This document shows, piece by piece, positions 46,141-55,074 of a stretch of 64,000 bases of DNA. Numbering within the stretch: position 1 is the first letter of the stretch; each line of letters opens with the position of its first letter. The stretch covers positions 1,134,501 to 1,198,500 of the forward strand of contig NZ_CP066369.1 of NCBI RefSeq assembly GCF_016406305.1. The letters run 5' to 3'. Below the pieces are notes generated by a model that was given only the letters and a program-made list of their open reading frames with translations, was not told where the DNA came from and searched no databases. The stretch is from Shewanella putrefaciens. Its GTDB lineage: Bacteria > Pseudomonadota > Gammaproteobacteria > Enterobacterales > Shewanellaceae. The position numbers and the translations under genes were made by a program.

Positions 46141-47481
46141 TTATCCAACGGCGTTAATCGCGTCGCTGAGGCTATTAACCATTTGGTCTATCTCGCGTTT
46201 ATCGACAATCAGTGGCGGTGACATGGCAATGATATCGCCCGTGGCTCGCACTAAAGTGCCGTGGCGGAAACAGTGTTCAAACACGCCGTAACCCCGTTTA
46301 CCGACGCCTTGGGCGTTAGGGGCAAATTGGATCCCCGCGACTAATCCGGTGTTGCGAATATCAATCACATTCGGCAGGCCCTTGAGGCTGTGCACCGCTT
46401 CTTCGAAGTAGCGTTCAAGCTCAAGGCTGCGCTCGAATAGCTGCTCATTTTCATAAATCGATAGGGTGGCAAGCGCCGCAGCGGCAGCGACGGGATGACC
46501 GGAATAGGTGTAGCCGTGGAAGAACTCAATCAGCTCTGTGGGGCCCTGCATGCAAGTGTCGTGGATAAAATCTTGCACGAACACTGCGCCTAGCGGGATA
46601 GCGCCGTTATTGATGGCTTTAGCTGTGGTGATAATGTCTGGAGTAACGCCCCAACGCTGGCTCGCAAAGGCGGCACCAACGCGGCCAAAGGCGGTAATGA
46701 CTTCATCAAAAATCAGTAGGATGCCGTGCTTCTTAGTGATTTCACGCAGACGTTTTAAGTAACCTTGGGGCGGTAATATTACTCCTGCAGAACCTGACAT
46801 AGGCTCAACGATTACGGCGGCAATATTCTCGGCGCCATGTAGGGTCACAAGCTGTTCTAATACTTCTGCTTTTTCCGCGCCAAAGGGCGATAACCCACGG
46901 GTAAATGCTGCATTTTGGATATCTAAGGTGTGGGGTAAGTGATCGACCCCTTGCAGTAATTGGCCGCTAAAGGCTTTACGATTATTACTTAAGCCACCCA
47001 CAGAGATGCCGCCAAAACCGACGCCGTGGTAGCCCATTTCGCGGCCGATAAAGCGGGTGCGTGAGGCTTGACCATTCGCCCTGTGATAGCAAAGTGCCAT
47101 CTTAAGCGCGGTATCAACGGACTCAGAGCCAGAGTTAGTAAAGAACACTTTGTTCAATCCCTCTGGGCTTAACTCGGTTAAACGCTCGGCAAGTTCAAAG
47201 GCAATGGGGTGGCCCATTTGGAAGGAGGGCGCGTAGTCCATCTCTTTAATTTGTTTACTGACCGCTTCGCTAATTTCTCTGCGACCATGGCCAGCGTTAC
47301 AACACCATAAACCCGCGGTGGCATCTAATACCTTATTGCCATCAATATCCGTGTAATACATGCCTTCGGCCTTGGCGAGTAATCGCGGACTGGCCTTAAA
47401 CTGGCGGTTGGCGGTAAAGGGCATCCAGAAATGTTCTAGGGAGGACGCATTGCTGAGTGAGTTGAGCGGCAAATCGGCCAT
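46141..47481 (-). CDS. bauA: Beta-alanine (omega-amino acid):pyruvate aminotransferase
   Basis: A 446-residue class III PLP-dependent aminotransferase. WMPFTANRQFKASPRLL, NAGHGRREISEAV, FFTNSGSESVDTALKMA, IAAVIVEPMSGSAGV and LIFDEVITAFGR closely follow Pseudomonas BauA as I recall its sequence. The PLP lysine is in ITTAKAINNGAIPLGAV. It transaminates beta-alanine (and possibly polyamine-derived omega-amines) with pyruvate to malonate semialdehyde, the substrate of the next gene. A weak PuuR-like half-site, AATAATGAACAT (47552-47563), lies upstream. It stands divergent from puuC. Confidence 0.9.
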   Translation of the reverse strand: MADLPLNSLSNASSLEHFWMPFTANRQFKASPRLLAKAEGMYYTDIDGNKVLDATAGLWCCNAGHGRREISEAVSKQIKEMDYAPSFQMGHPIAFELAERLTELSPEGLNKVFFTNSGSESVDTALKMALCYHRANGQASRTRFIGREMGYHGVGFGGISVGGLSNNRKAFSGQLLQGVDHLPHTLDIQNAAFTRGLSPFGAEKAEVLEQLVTLHGAENIAAVIVEPMSGSAGVILPPQGYLKRLREITKKHGILLIFDEVITAFGRVGAAFASQRWGVTPDIITTAKAINNGAIPLGAVFVQDFIHDTCMQGPTELIEFFHGYTYSGHPVAAAAALATLSIYENEQLFERSLELERYFEEAVHSLKGLPNVIDIRNTGLVAGIQFAPNAQGVGKRGYGVFEHCFRHGTLVRATGDIIAMSPPLIVDKREIDQMVNSLSDAINAVG

Positions 47482-47761
47482 AGTAATCTACCTTGTCCTG
47501 TATTAGCGGGTATTGTTTTAGGGTGGTTAATATTTGCTATGCTATGTTAGAAATAATGAACATGGAAGGGGTTTGTGCAGTTATTTGTGGCAAAAAAGCT
47601 ATTTTTGTAAAAAATATTGAATTTTATTGCTCAAACAGCGTAATCTGAAGTCCGAATTATGGCTGTGATGATGTTGAGCGTTTGCGCTAACGTCGCCACA
47701 GGCCACTATCATTTGTCGATGAACGATAAACCACACCTATGCGAACTATTAAGAGGTCATC

Positions 47762-49258
47762 ATGAGCACACCGAAGAAACGCAGCGAATGGGAAAGTCTT
47801 GCTGCCAGCCTATCTATTAATGGTAAGGCGTTTATCAATGGCGAATACCAAGATGCCGTTTCGGGTAACACCTTCGATTGCATCAGCCCTATCGATGGCC
47901 GCTTGCTGGCCAAAGTCGCGAGTTGCGATCTTGCGGACGCTAATCTTGCGGTTGCCAATGGCCGCAGCGTATTCGAGTCCGGTGTTTGGTCGCAGCAGTC
48001 TCCGGTAAAACGTAAGCAAGTGATGATACGTTTCGCCGAGTTATTGGAAGAAAATGCCAATGAACTCGCGCTGTTAGAGACCCTCGACATGGGTAAACCG
48101 ATTCGTTTCTCTAAAGCGGTGGATGTGGCAGGTGCTGCCCGTGCGATTCGCTGGTCCGGCGAAGCGATTGATAAAATTTACGATGAACTCGCACCAACCG
48201 CTCACAATGAAATTGGCATGATCACCCGTGAACCCGTGGGGGTTGTGGCCGCTATTGTGCCCTGGAACTTCCCAATGCTGATGGCATGTTGGAAGCTCGG
48301 TCCCGCGCTTGCCACGGGTAACAGTGTGGTATTAAAACCCTCTGAAAAGTCACCCTTAACGGCTATCCGTATGGCGCAACTCGCCATTGAAGCCGGGATC
48401 CCGCAGGGCGTATTAAACGTGTTGCCAGGATTTGGCCATACCGTGGGTAAAGCTTTAGCCCTGCATATGGATGTCGATACGTTGGTGTTCACCGGTTCGA
48501 CAAAAATTGCCAAGCAATTAATGATTTACGCCGGTGAGTCGAACATGAAACGCGTGTGGTTAGAGGCGGGAGGCAAGAGCCCCAATATCGTCTTTAATGA
48601 CGCGCCAGATCTCAAAGCCGCTGCTGTCGCTGCTGCTGAGGCGATTGCCTTTAACCAAGGTGAAGTTTGCACCGCAGGTTCGCGTTTGCTGGTGGAATCC
48701 GGGGTGAAAGATGAGCTTATCGCGCTTATCGCAGAGGAGTTAGCCTCATGGCATCCGGGGCATCCACTCGACCCTGCGACTGTGAGTGGCGCCGTTGTCG
48801 ATAAACAACAGTTAGACACAGTGCTCAGTTACATTAAAGCAGGTAAAGATGAAGGCGCAACCTTAGTCCACGGTGGCTGCCAAGTGATGGCCGACACGGG
48901 CGGTGTGTATGTGCAGCCAACGGTATTTTCTAACGTAAATAATCAGATGAAAATTGCCAGTGAAGAGATCTTTGGCCCAGTGTTATCTGTTATTGAATTT
49001 AATGGCATGGAAGAAGCGATATCAATCGCCAACGATACCATCTACGGTTTAGCCGCTGGCGTGTGGACATCGGATATTAGCAAGGCCCATAAAACCGCCA
49101 AAGCCCTGCGCTCTGGCATGGTGTGGATCAACCATTACGATGGCGGCGACATGACAGCGCCATTCGGTGGCTATAAACAGTCCGGTAATGGCCGAGATAA
49201 ATCTCTGCATTCCTTCGACAAATACACAGAATTGAAAGCGACTTGGATTGTGCTATAA
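47762..49258 (+). CDS. puuC: Gamma-glutamyl-gamma-aminobutyraldehyde / omega-aminoaldehyde dehydrogenase
   Basis: A 498-residue NAD(P)-dependent aldehyde dehydrogenase similar to E. coli PuuC and Pseudomonas KauB. ETLDMGKPIRFSKAVDVAGAARAIRW, PWNFPMLMACWKLGPALA, LEAGGKSPNIVF, the catalytic cysteine in FNQGEVCTAGSRL and the C-terminal FGGYKQSGNGRDKSLH are diagnostic. It oxidises gamma-glutamyl-aminobutyraldehyde formed by PuuB to gamma-glutamyl-GABA; 3-aminopropanal from diaminopropane could be another substrate feeding bauA. It is separated from puuB-D-A by the accessory insertion at 49.3-57.5 kb. Confidence 0.92.
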   Translation: MSTPKKRSEWESLAASLSINGKAFINGEYQDAVSGNTFDCISPIDGRLLAKVASCDLADANLAVANGRSVFESGVWSQQSPVKRKQVMIRFAELLEENANELALLETLDMGKPIRFSKAVDVAGAARAIRWSGEAIDKIYDELAPTAHNEIGMITREPVGVVAAIVPWNFPMLMACWKLGPALATGNSVVLKPSEKSPLTAIRMAQLAIEAGIPQGVLNVLPGFGHTVGKALALHMDVDTLVFTGSTKIAKQLMIYAGESNMKRVWLEAGGKSPNIVFNDAPDLKAAAVAAAEAIAFNQGEVCTAGSRLLVESGVKDELIALIAEELASWHPGHPLDPATVSGAVVDKQQLDTVLSYIKAGKDEGATLVHGGCQVMADTGGVYVQPTVFSNVNNQMKIASEEIFGPVLSVIEFNGMEEAISIANDTIYGLAAGVWTSDISKAHKTAKALRSGMVWINHYDGGDMTAPFGGYKQSGNGRDKSLHSFDKYTELKATWIVL

Positions 49259-49324
49259 GCGCTTAGTTTTTATAACCGCTCTTTTTTGTCTATATAAAAG
49301 AAGGAGCAACTTTCGCTCAATCCT

Positions 49325-49363
49325 AAAACCTCTTTTCATATTACATGGAAAGAGGTTTTTTAT
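49325..49363 (+). terminator. Rho-independent terminator after puuC
   Basis: AACCTCTTTTCAT pairs with ATGGAAAGAGGTT (one G-U) around ATTAC and is followed by a T run. Confidence 0.85.
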
Positions 49364-49378
49364 TTTAGGGCGGTTTTA

Positions 49379-49751
49379 CCCCAAGCAAGATCATTGAATC
49401 GTCAGTTGTGCTGCATTAATTGTCATTATTCCCAGTGACACGCCGCACCTTTATTAAACAAGAAGCGTCCCTGAGGGCTCTACTAAAACATTCAAGTTTT
49501 AGAAGGTCACTGGTGCAACAGTGTCAATCCTCACTAAGCCTCTAGCTGTTCATTCAGCTAAAAAGCTATTGCCCCAAAGCAAGATAACTTTGTTGTCAGT
49601 TTGCAGCATGAATTGTCATTGTTTCCCCTGTGACTCGCCATAAACTCGTCCCTGAGGGCTCGACGACGGCATCCATGCCGCCAACGGTCACAGTTGCAAC
49701 AATGCCAATCTTAACTAACCCTCTCGCTGCTCGTTTAGCTAAAAAATATTG
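49379..49751. repeat. Two tandem imperfect ~185-bp repeat units with variable hairpins
   Basis: Unit 1 (49379-49571) and unit 2 (49572-49751) start with CCCCAAGCAAGAT / CCCCAAAGCAAGAT and share GTCAGTT, AATTGTCATT, GTCCCTGAGGGCTC, GGTCAC, TGCAACA and TTAGCTAAAAA-type segments in the same order. A third CCCCAAAA begins at 49752. At the same place unit 1 has CTAAAAC-ATTCAA-GTTTTAG and unit 2 has CGGCAT-CC-ATGCCG: different sequences that both form hairpins. There is no coding potential. Confidence 0.75.
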
Positions 49752-49871
49752 CCCCAAAATGATTTAGTAGCGTGACTTTAGGCTCACTCTGAAACGCAAT
49801 GATTGACCAAATTATAGTAAGGCTGCAAAGTGTAAATTATTACCGGATAAAATTTAAGTCAGGGATGAAAA

Positions 49872-51863
49872 GTGAAAATAAAAAATGTACGAATTAAAAA
49901 CTATCGTCTGCTCAAAGATGTGTCATTTTCGATTGATGAAAAAACAACCCTTATTGTTGGACGTAACAATACTGGGAAAACTTCATTTGCGGAGGCTTTT
50001 CGCAGTTTTCTGAATCCTACCGGTCCGAAGGTGCGTTATGAGGATTTCAATCAATCCTGTCTTACAGGTTTCGAAGATGCGCTGAATGCTCTGCAAGGCG
50101 GCGCTGAAGATGACGTTGTTAGGTCGATGCTTCCAACGATCGAGCTAGAGTTACTCATTAATTATCAAGAAAATGCGGATGAGTATGGCGTACTTGGCGA
50201 CTTTATTATCGATTTTGACGACCAATTATTTGAAACCATTATCCTGATTTCTTATCAATTAAAAGACGGTAAGATCAGCGAGTTTTTTAGTGGGCTGGAT
50301 AGCACAAACAGGAAGCAATATTTCTCGGATCTTAGATCACGGATTGGATTGCACTACGAGGCTACCGTTTACGCGGTCGAGCCGACAAACCTGGACAACA
50401 AAGCTCGACTTGAGTTTTCATCATTTAAAAAATTGCTGCTGTCGGGTCTTATAAATGCACAACGCGGTTTAGATGACGAAACGCACAATGAACGTGATGT
50501 GCTTGGTAAATCGTTAGGTAATATTTTCAAAAGTGCGAGTAGTGTTGGGGCGCCAGAAGCTTTTAAGGTGCAATCAGCTGAAATTAATACTGTCGTCGAA
50601 GGATTACAACAAGTCGTTGATACTGACTTTCAGGCAAGGGTGAAAGCTCTACTTCCCACCTTAAATATTTTTGGATATCCAGGTCTGCACGATCCAAATT
50701 TAAGCGCAGCAACCGAACTCAATGTTAAATCACTGCTGGAAAGTCATACCCGCGTTTTTTATCAACGAGATGATCATTTTACATTGCCTGAAACCTATAA
50801 CGGATTGGGAATGCGGAATCTAATCTTTATCCTTTTCCGAATTTATGAGTATTTCCGTGAGTTTCAAAGCCATCAAACGCCACCGAAAGGGCATGTAATT
50901 TTCATAGAAGAGCCCGAGGCACATCTTCATCCGCAAATGCAGGAAGTATTTATTCGACAGCTTGAGCAAATTGTTGAGCAGTTCCAGCGTGAGCTAAATG
51001 ACCAGCAGGTGTGGCCTGTACAATTTATCGTAAGTACTCATTCCTCGCATATTGCTAACGAAGCTGATTTTAGCAAAGTTCGTTATTTCCTTTCCAAAAA
51101 TGGAAACGAGACCAAAGTTAAGGATCTGGGTATTGCTTTCCAAAGTGACGAAGCAGCAGGCGACAAAGAGTTTTTGCATAAATACCTGACGCTCACAAAA
51201 TGCGACCTGTATTTTGCAGACCGAGCGATCCTTGTTGAAGGGGCGACTGAAAGGATATTGTTGCCTCAAATGATTAAAAAAGTTGATGCTGCTTTAGGTA
51301 CTAACTTAAGGCAGAAATACCTGTCAGTTGTCGAAATTGGTGGCGCTTATGCACATCACTTCTACAAATTCATAGATTTTCTTGAGCTTAAAACCCTCTT
51401 TATTACTGACCTAGACGCAGTTTATTCGAAACAACATCATGCCGCTGTAATGGTGAGCCACGGTGATAGGTCGAGTAACGTCGGCATTTCAAGATGGTTT
51501 GGCGGAGAGGGTTATTCTGACTTAGCTGCTATTAGAGCTAAAGATTCAGGTTCTAAAATTTTCGGATGCCGGCGACTTGCCTTTCAGGTAGATGAAGATG
51601 TTAGTGGCTTATGCGGCCGTAGCTTTGAAGATGCATTTATCTTGGCTAATAGCGAGTTATTCCAGCTAGATAACTTAACTGGTTCCGCACTTGAGGCTGC
51701 TGTTTTTGAGGCTGCAAAAGAGATCGGCAAAAAGAGCAAAGCGGACTTCGCTATTGAATATTGCATAAGTAATACGGATTGGCTGGTTCCAAAGTATATT
51801 CAAGAAGGGTGTGCGTGGTTAGACGATGACCCAGTTGCAGCTGTTGCAGGAGTGCAACCATGA
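49872..51863 (+). CDS. OLD-family ATPase/TOPRIM endonuclease (GajA-like)
   Basis: A 663-residue protein with an SMC/ABC-type ATPase and a C-terminal TOPRIM nuclease domain. Walker A is GRNNTGKT (residues 30-37). The signature/Walker B region is VIFIEEPEAHLHP (about 342-354), followed by VSTHSSHIA. The TOPRIM domain starts at AILVEGATE (about 452) with metal-ligand Glu, and DLD occurs near 514. It is translationally coupled to a UvrD-like helicase, the arrangement of class 2 OLD proteins and of the Gabija anti-phage system, where GajA nicks DNA when nucleotides are depleted. It starts at GTG with AGGGAT before it. It is longer than Bacillus GajA (about 580), so the subtype is uncertain. Confidence 0.88.
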   Translation: MKIKNVRIKNYRLLKDVSFSIDEKTTLIVGRNNTGKTSFAEAFRSFLNPTGPKVRYEDFNQSCLTGFEDALNALQGGAEDDVVRSMLPTIELELLINYQENADEYGVLGDFIIDFDDQLFETIILISYQLKDGKISEFFSGLDSTNRKQYFSDLRSRIGLHYEATVYAVEPTNLDNKARLEFSSFKKLLLSGLINAQRGLDDETHNERDVLGKSLGNIFKSASSVGAPEAFKVQSAEINTVVEGLQQVVDTDFQARVKALLPTLNIFGYPGLHDPNLSAATELNVKSLLESHTRVFYQRDDHFTLPETYNGLGMRNLIFILFRIYEYFREFQSHQTPPKGHVIFIEEPEAHLHPQMQEVFIRQLEQIVEQFQRELNDQQVWPVQFIVSTHSSHIANEADFSKVRYFLSKNGNETKVKDLGIAFQSDEAAGDKEFLHKYLTLTKCDLYFADRAILVEGATERILLPQMIKKVDAALGTNLRQKYLSVVEIGGAYAHHFYKFIDFLELKTLFITDLDAVYSKQHHAAVMVSHGDRSSNVGISRWFGGEGYSDLAAIRAKDSGSKIFGCRRLAFQVDEDVSGLCGRSFEDAFILANSELFQLDNLTGSALEAAVFEAAKEIGKKSKADFAIEYCISNTDWLVPKYIQEGCAWLDDDPVAAVAGVQP

Positions 51864-53617
51864 CAACACTGAGCCCAGCAGCACAAGCATCAGCTGAAAC
51901 GCTAGAAAGCTTAAGAGGTTGTATTGAGCAAGGGCAATGTTTCAGATTGGAAGCCGGTGCTGGAGCGGGAAAAACCTATTCGTTGATTGAGTCGCTCAAG
52001 TATCTGATTTCTTTACGTGCAAATGAGTTTGTAGTCTCTGGAAAACAGGTTGCCTGTATCACTTATACAAACGTGGCCAAAGACGAGATCAAGGCAAGAA
52101 CCGATAATAATCCGGTCATTTTTGCGGATACGATTCATGCTTTCAGTTGGAGTGTTTTGCAAAACTACCAGGAGCAGTTGAGACAACTTATTCCTACCCT
52201 TGGAGCAAAGTGGCAAGAGAGAATTGCAGAATCGGCAGGGATTGGTAATCAAACGGTTAAGTACGATTTAGGTTTTGCGTCGATTAAAGAACATGAAATT
52301 TCTCTCCATCATGACGACGTTGTCGCGTTAATGGCTCGTATGTTGGCGTTTCCCAAATTCCAGAAATTACTGAAAAGCAAATTCCCAATTATCTTTATTG
52401 ATGAATATCAAGACACTGATAGCGCGCTTGCCGAAAGTATCGTGCAAAACCTTATTGATAATGACTCAGGAATTGTTGTTGGTCTTTTTGGCGATCACTG
52501 GCAAAAAATATACGGTTCGTCAGCTTGCGGTTTGATTCGCAGTCCTGCAAGGAAAATCATCGAGATTGGCAAACGAGCCAATTTTCGTTCTGATAAAGAT
52601 ATTGTTGAATGCCTCAATCGCATGCGTCCCGAGTTACCTCAGGCTGAATCAGACCCCAACTCCACAGGAAGTATAAAGGTTTACCATTCAAATGAATGGC
52701 AAGGTACTCGGCTAGCTGGTGCACATTGGAAAGACGATCTTCCTGAGGAAGAAACTAGACGATTTATCCAGCAAACCAAATCATTAATGGTTGAGCATGG
52801 TTGGGATATGTCGTTATCTAAAACCAAAATACTGTTCTTGACGAATAACCTGATAGCTACCGAACAGAAATTCAAAAATCTCGCAGATTGCTTCAAATAT
52901 TCAGAAGACTATCTGAAAAAAAATGACAAATATATTGAGTTCTTTGTCGAAACTGTTGAGTCGACTGCGCTAGCTTTCCAACAACGTATGTATGGTGAAT
53001 TGCTTCAGATTAAAAAGAAAAGCCGCTCCTACTTAACGTCGCAAGCTGACAAAACCGCTTGGAATGAGAATTTAGCAAGGTTAATGCGGCTTAGAGACAC
53101 TTCTACAATCGGTGATGTTTTAGACCTGTTGATAACTACGAATATGCCAAGAGTGCCGGCAAAAGTCGCGGATTCTGAAGTCCGCTATCAAACACTATCC
53201 GCCCGAGATCAAGAGTCATTGGAACCAGATGAATTGAGTTTCGTCGAGAAAATTAGGCGTCTTCGCGCTGTGCGTTACTCTGAAGTCATAAATTTGGCCG
53301 AGTACATAAATGATAAAACCCCTTTTTCAACCAAGCATGGGGTAAAAGGCGCCCAGTTTGATAATGTTCTAGTAGTTTGTGGCCGTGGCTGGAGTCACTA
53401 CAACTGGGATCAAATGCTTGAATGGATGGAAGACGGTGTTCCAAAAGGAAAAGATGATACTTTTGAACGAAATAGAAACTTGTTTTATGTCAGCTGTTCA
53501 AGGGCAAAACATAACTTAACCCTTCTCTTTACGCAGGGGCTTTCTGATAAATCACTAGCCACTCTTGATAAAATCTTTAGGCATGAAAATATCAAAGGCA
53601 GTCCATTTAAGGTTTGA
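51860..53617 (+). CDS. UvrD/Rep-type superfamily 1 helicase (GajB-like)
   Basis: A 585-residue SF1 helicase. Walker A is AGAGAGKT (residues 32-39), motif Ia is ACITYTNVAKDEI, and motif II is IFIDEYQDTD (about residues 179-188). GLFGDHWQKIYG corresponds to motif III, and motifs V/VI are VKGAQFDNVLVV and FYVSCSRAKHNLTLLF. The ATG overlaps the nuclease stop (ATGA). In Gabija, GajB binds the GajA tetramer and hydrolyses nucleotides. A general repair helicase is the alternative, but coupling to the OLD gene and the mobile setting favour defence. Confidence 0.88.
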   Translation: MTTLSPAAQASAETLESLRGCIEQGQCFRLEAGAGAGKTYSLIESLKYLISLRANEFVVSGKQVACITYTNVAKDEIKARTDNNPVIFADTIHAFSWSVLQNYQEQLRQLIPTLGAKWQERIAESAGIGNQTVKYDLGFASIKEHEISLHHDDVVALMARMLAFPKFQKLLKSKFPIIFIDEYQDTDSALAESIVQNLIDNDSGIVVGLFGDHWQKIYGSSACGLIRSPARKIIEIGKRANFRSDKDIVECLNRMRPELPQAESDPNSTGSIKVYHSNEWQGTRLAGAHWKDDLPEEETRRFIQQTKSLMVEHGWDMSLSKTKILFLTNNLIATEQKFKNLADCFKYSEDYLKKNDKYIEFFVETVESTALAFQQRMYGELLQIKKKSRSYLTSQADKTAWNENLARLMRLRDTSTIGDVLDLLITTNMPRVPAKVADSEVRYQTLSARDQESLEPDELSFVEKIRRLRAVRYSEVINLAEYINDKTPFSTKHGVKGAQFDNVLVVCGRGWSHYNWDQMLEWMEDGVPKGKDDTFERNRNLFYVSCSRAKHNLTLLFTQGLSDKSLATLDKIFRHENIKGSPFKV

Positions 53618-53976
53618 AATCAATCAAACAAGATTTGAGTGTTGTGATTCAGGTGTCTTTGAAAATATGCTTGCGTTGTTAGTTTGCGATAAAAACCGAA
53701 CTACCATTTGCATCGATAAGTAACACACTAAATGGACACCCATAGACAAAACTGAACCATCCTCAGGTCGTAGCGGATTAGGGAGCGAATAAAAGGAGGT
53801 ATTTTTTCTAATCCAATAGAACTTAACTAGACTCAATACTCTAAACGGTTTCTGTCCAAAAGCGTGCTGCATAAGGCTTTTAAATTTACAGGTTACGCTA
53901 ATGCCAAAACGGTGAGCTAGGGTGATTGGCGAGACGACCGTCCGCCCCATGGACGGGGCGGTCGAGCATCCAGGGA
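53618..53976. other. Non-coding flank between helicase and IS element
   Basis: About 235 bases with no recognised gene precede repeat copy A (53854-53976). An open frame on the minus strand crosses this region and the left IS end, but it reads through repeat DNA and is not credible as a gene. Confidence 0.6.
53854..53976. repeat. Palindromic repeat, copy A (interrupted by the IS)
   Basis: Starting GTCC, with GCGTGCTGC, CAGGTTACGCTAATGCCAAA and GGTGATTGGCGAGACGACCG, it ends in a strong palindrome (GACCG...CGGTC with CGCCCC/GGGGCG arms) and GAGCATCCAGGGA. The remainder of the copy continues on the far side of the IS at 55318 (GGGACTTGCTGCGTGTCGGT). Copy B at 55473-55690 shows the uninterrupted order. 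Confidence 0.85.
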
Positions 53977-54060
53977 TGATGAGATGGACACCTCTTGTAA
54001 AGTAGGCGTCATTAACGCCATATTGAATCTGCAAGCTCAATATCAACAAAGGTGTCCACT

Positions 54061-55074
54061 ATGAAAATTACTCTAATTGGTATCGATTTGGCAAAAAATG
54101 TTCTCCAGGTTTGTGGTGTTAATCAAGCAGGGAAAGCCGTATTTAATCGCACAATTAAACGCACCCAACTATTAAAAACGCTTGTTCAATATCCCGATGC
54201 TGTCATTGCTATGGAAGCCTGCAGTGGCTCAAATTATTGGGGCAGAGAACTTATCTCTCAGGGTTTTGAGGTCAGATTAATTCCACCACAACATGTGAAA
54301 CCATTCGTGAAAGGGAATAAAAATGACCGCAATGATGCTTTTGCTATATGTGAAGCGGCTCAACGTCCTAACATCATCTTTGTTAAACCAAGATCTTTAG
54401 AGCAGGTCGATGTGATCATAAGCCATCGGATCCGAGAGCGCCGTATTAGGGTCAGAACGGCATTAACTAATCAGATCCGTGGTTTATTAAGTGAATATGG
54501 CATCGTTATCCCTAAAGGTCGTGATCCACTTAACCTAGCACTTCCTGAGTTACTCGAAGATGCAAGTAACTCGCTTACCACTATCGCTCGTCGGTACATC
54601 AGGGAATTGCTCGATGAGCTTTATGCCGTAAATGCTTCGATTAAGTCATTAGAAAAAGATATTCGGATACAAGCAATGAATCATCCAGATACCAAACGGT
54701 TAACCGCAATACGAGGTGTCGCTGAGATTATTGCCACAGCAGCGGTATCCTTTGCTGGAGATGGCTCCAGTTATCAAAATGGTCGACATTTTTCTGCCAA
54801 TTTAGGGCTCGTTCCAAAAGAGTTTTCAAGTGGTGGAAAACAGAAATTAGGTGGCATAACCAAGCGTGGTAACAGCTATCTAAGGCGTCAGTTAATTCAA
54901 GGTGCATGGTCTGTCATACGCTACGCAACAAACAACGATGATAGGCTGTCTGTATGGGCGAGAAATATCATTGAACGAAGAGGCAAGCAAAAAGCAGCCG
55001 TGGCAGTTGCAAATAAACTGGCGAGGATAATTTGGGCGATGCTCTACTATAAAACAGAGTACAGACCCTGTTAA
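54061..55074 (+). CDS. IS110-family transposase (DEDD recombinase)
   Basis: A 337-residue RNA-guided recombinase. The N-terminal RuvC-like DEDD domain begins ITLIGIDLAKNVLQVCGV (Asp9) and continues with IAMEACSGSNYWGREL (Glu) and VKGNKNDRNDAFAICEA (two Asp). The C-terminal Transposase_20 domain has TAIRGVAEIIA, FSANLGLVPKEFSSGGKQKLGGITKRGNSYLRRQLIQGA with the catalytic serine region. ATG 54061 is used (AAAGG 8 nt upstream); a GTG at 54052 is in frame. The gene appears intact, so the element may be active. Confidence 0.93.
   Translation: MKITLIGIDLAKNVLQVCGVNQAGKAVFNRTIKRTQLLKTLVQYPDAVIAMEACSGSNYWGRELISQGFEVRLIPPQHVKPFVKGNKNDRNDAFAICEAAQRPNIIFVKPRSLEQVDVIISHRIRERRIRVRTALTNQIRGLLSEYGIVIPKGRDPLNLALPELLEDASNSLTTIARRYIRELLDELYAVNASIKSLEKDIRIQAMNHPDTKRLTAIRGVAEIIATAAVSFAGDGSSYQNGRHFSANLGLVPKEFSSGGKQKLGGITKRGNSYLRRQLIQGAWSVIRYATNNDDRLSVWARNIIERRGKQKAAVAVANKLARIIWAMLYYKTEYRPC

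Larger units (their letters stand above)
49259..49871. other. Intergenic region between puuC and the OLD nuclease gene
   Basis: This 613-base stretch holds the puuC terminator (49325-49363), then two tandem imperfect repeat units (49379-49751), then about 120 AT-rich bases that should contain the promoter of the nuclease-helicase pair. It marks the left edge of the accessory insertion in the polyamine region. Confidence 0.65.

Noticed and set aside
53624-54049. 141-codon open frame on the minus strand left of the transposase
   Set aside because: It reads through the palindromic repeat and the left IS end, so it was created by the insertion junction and is not a conserved gene.
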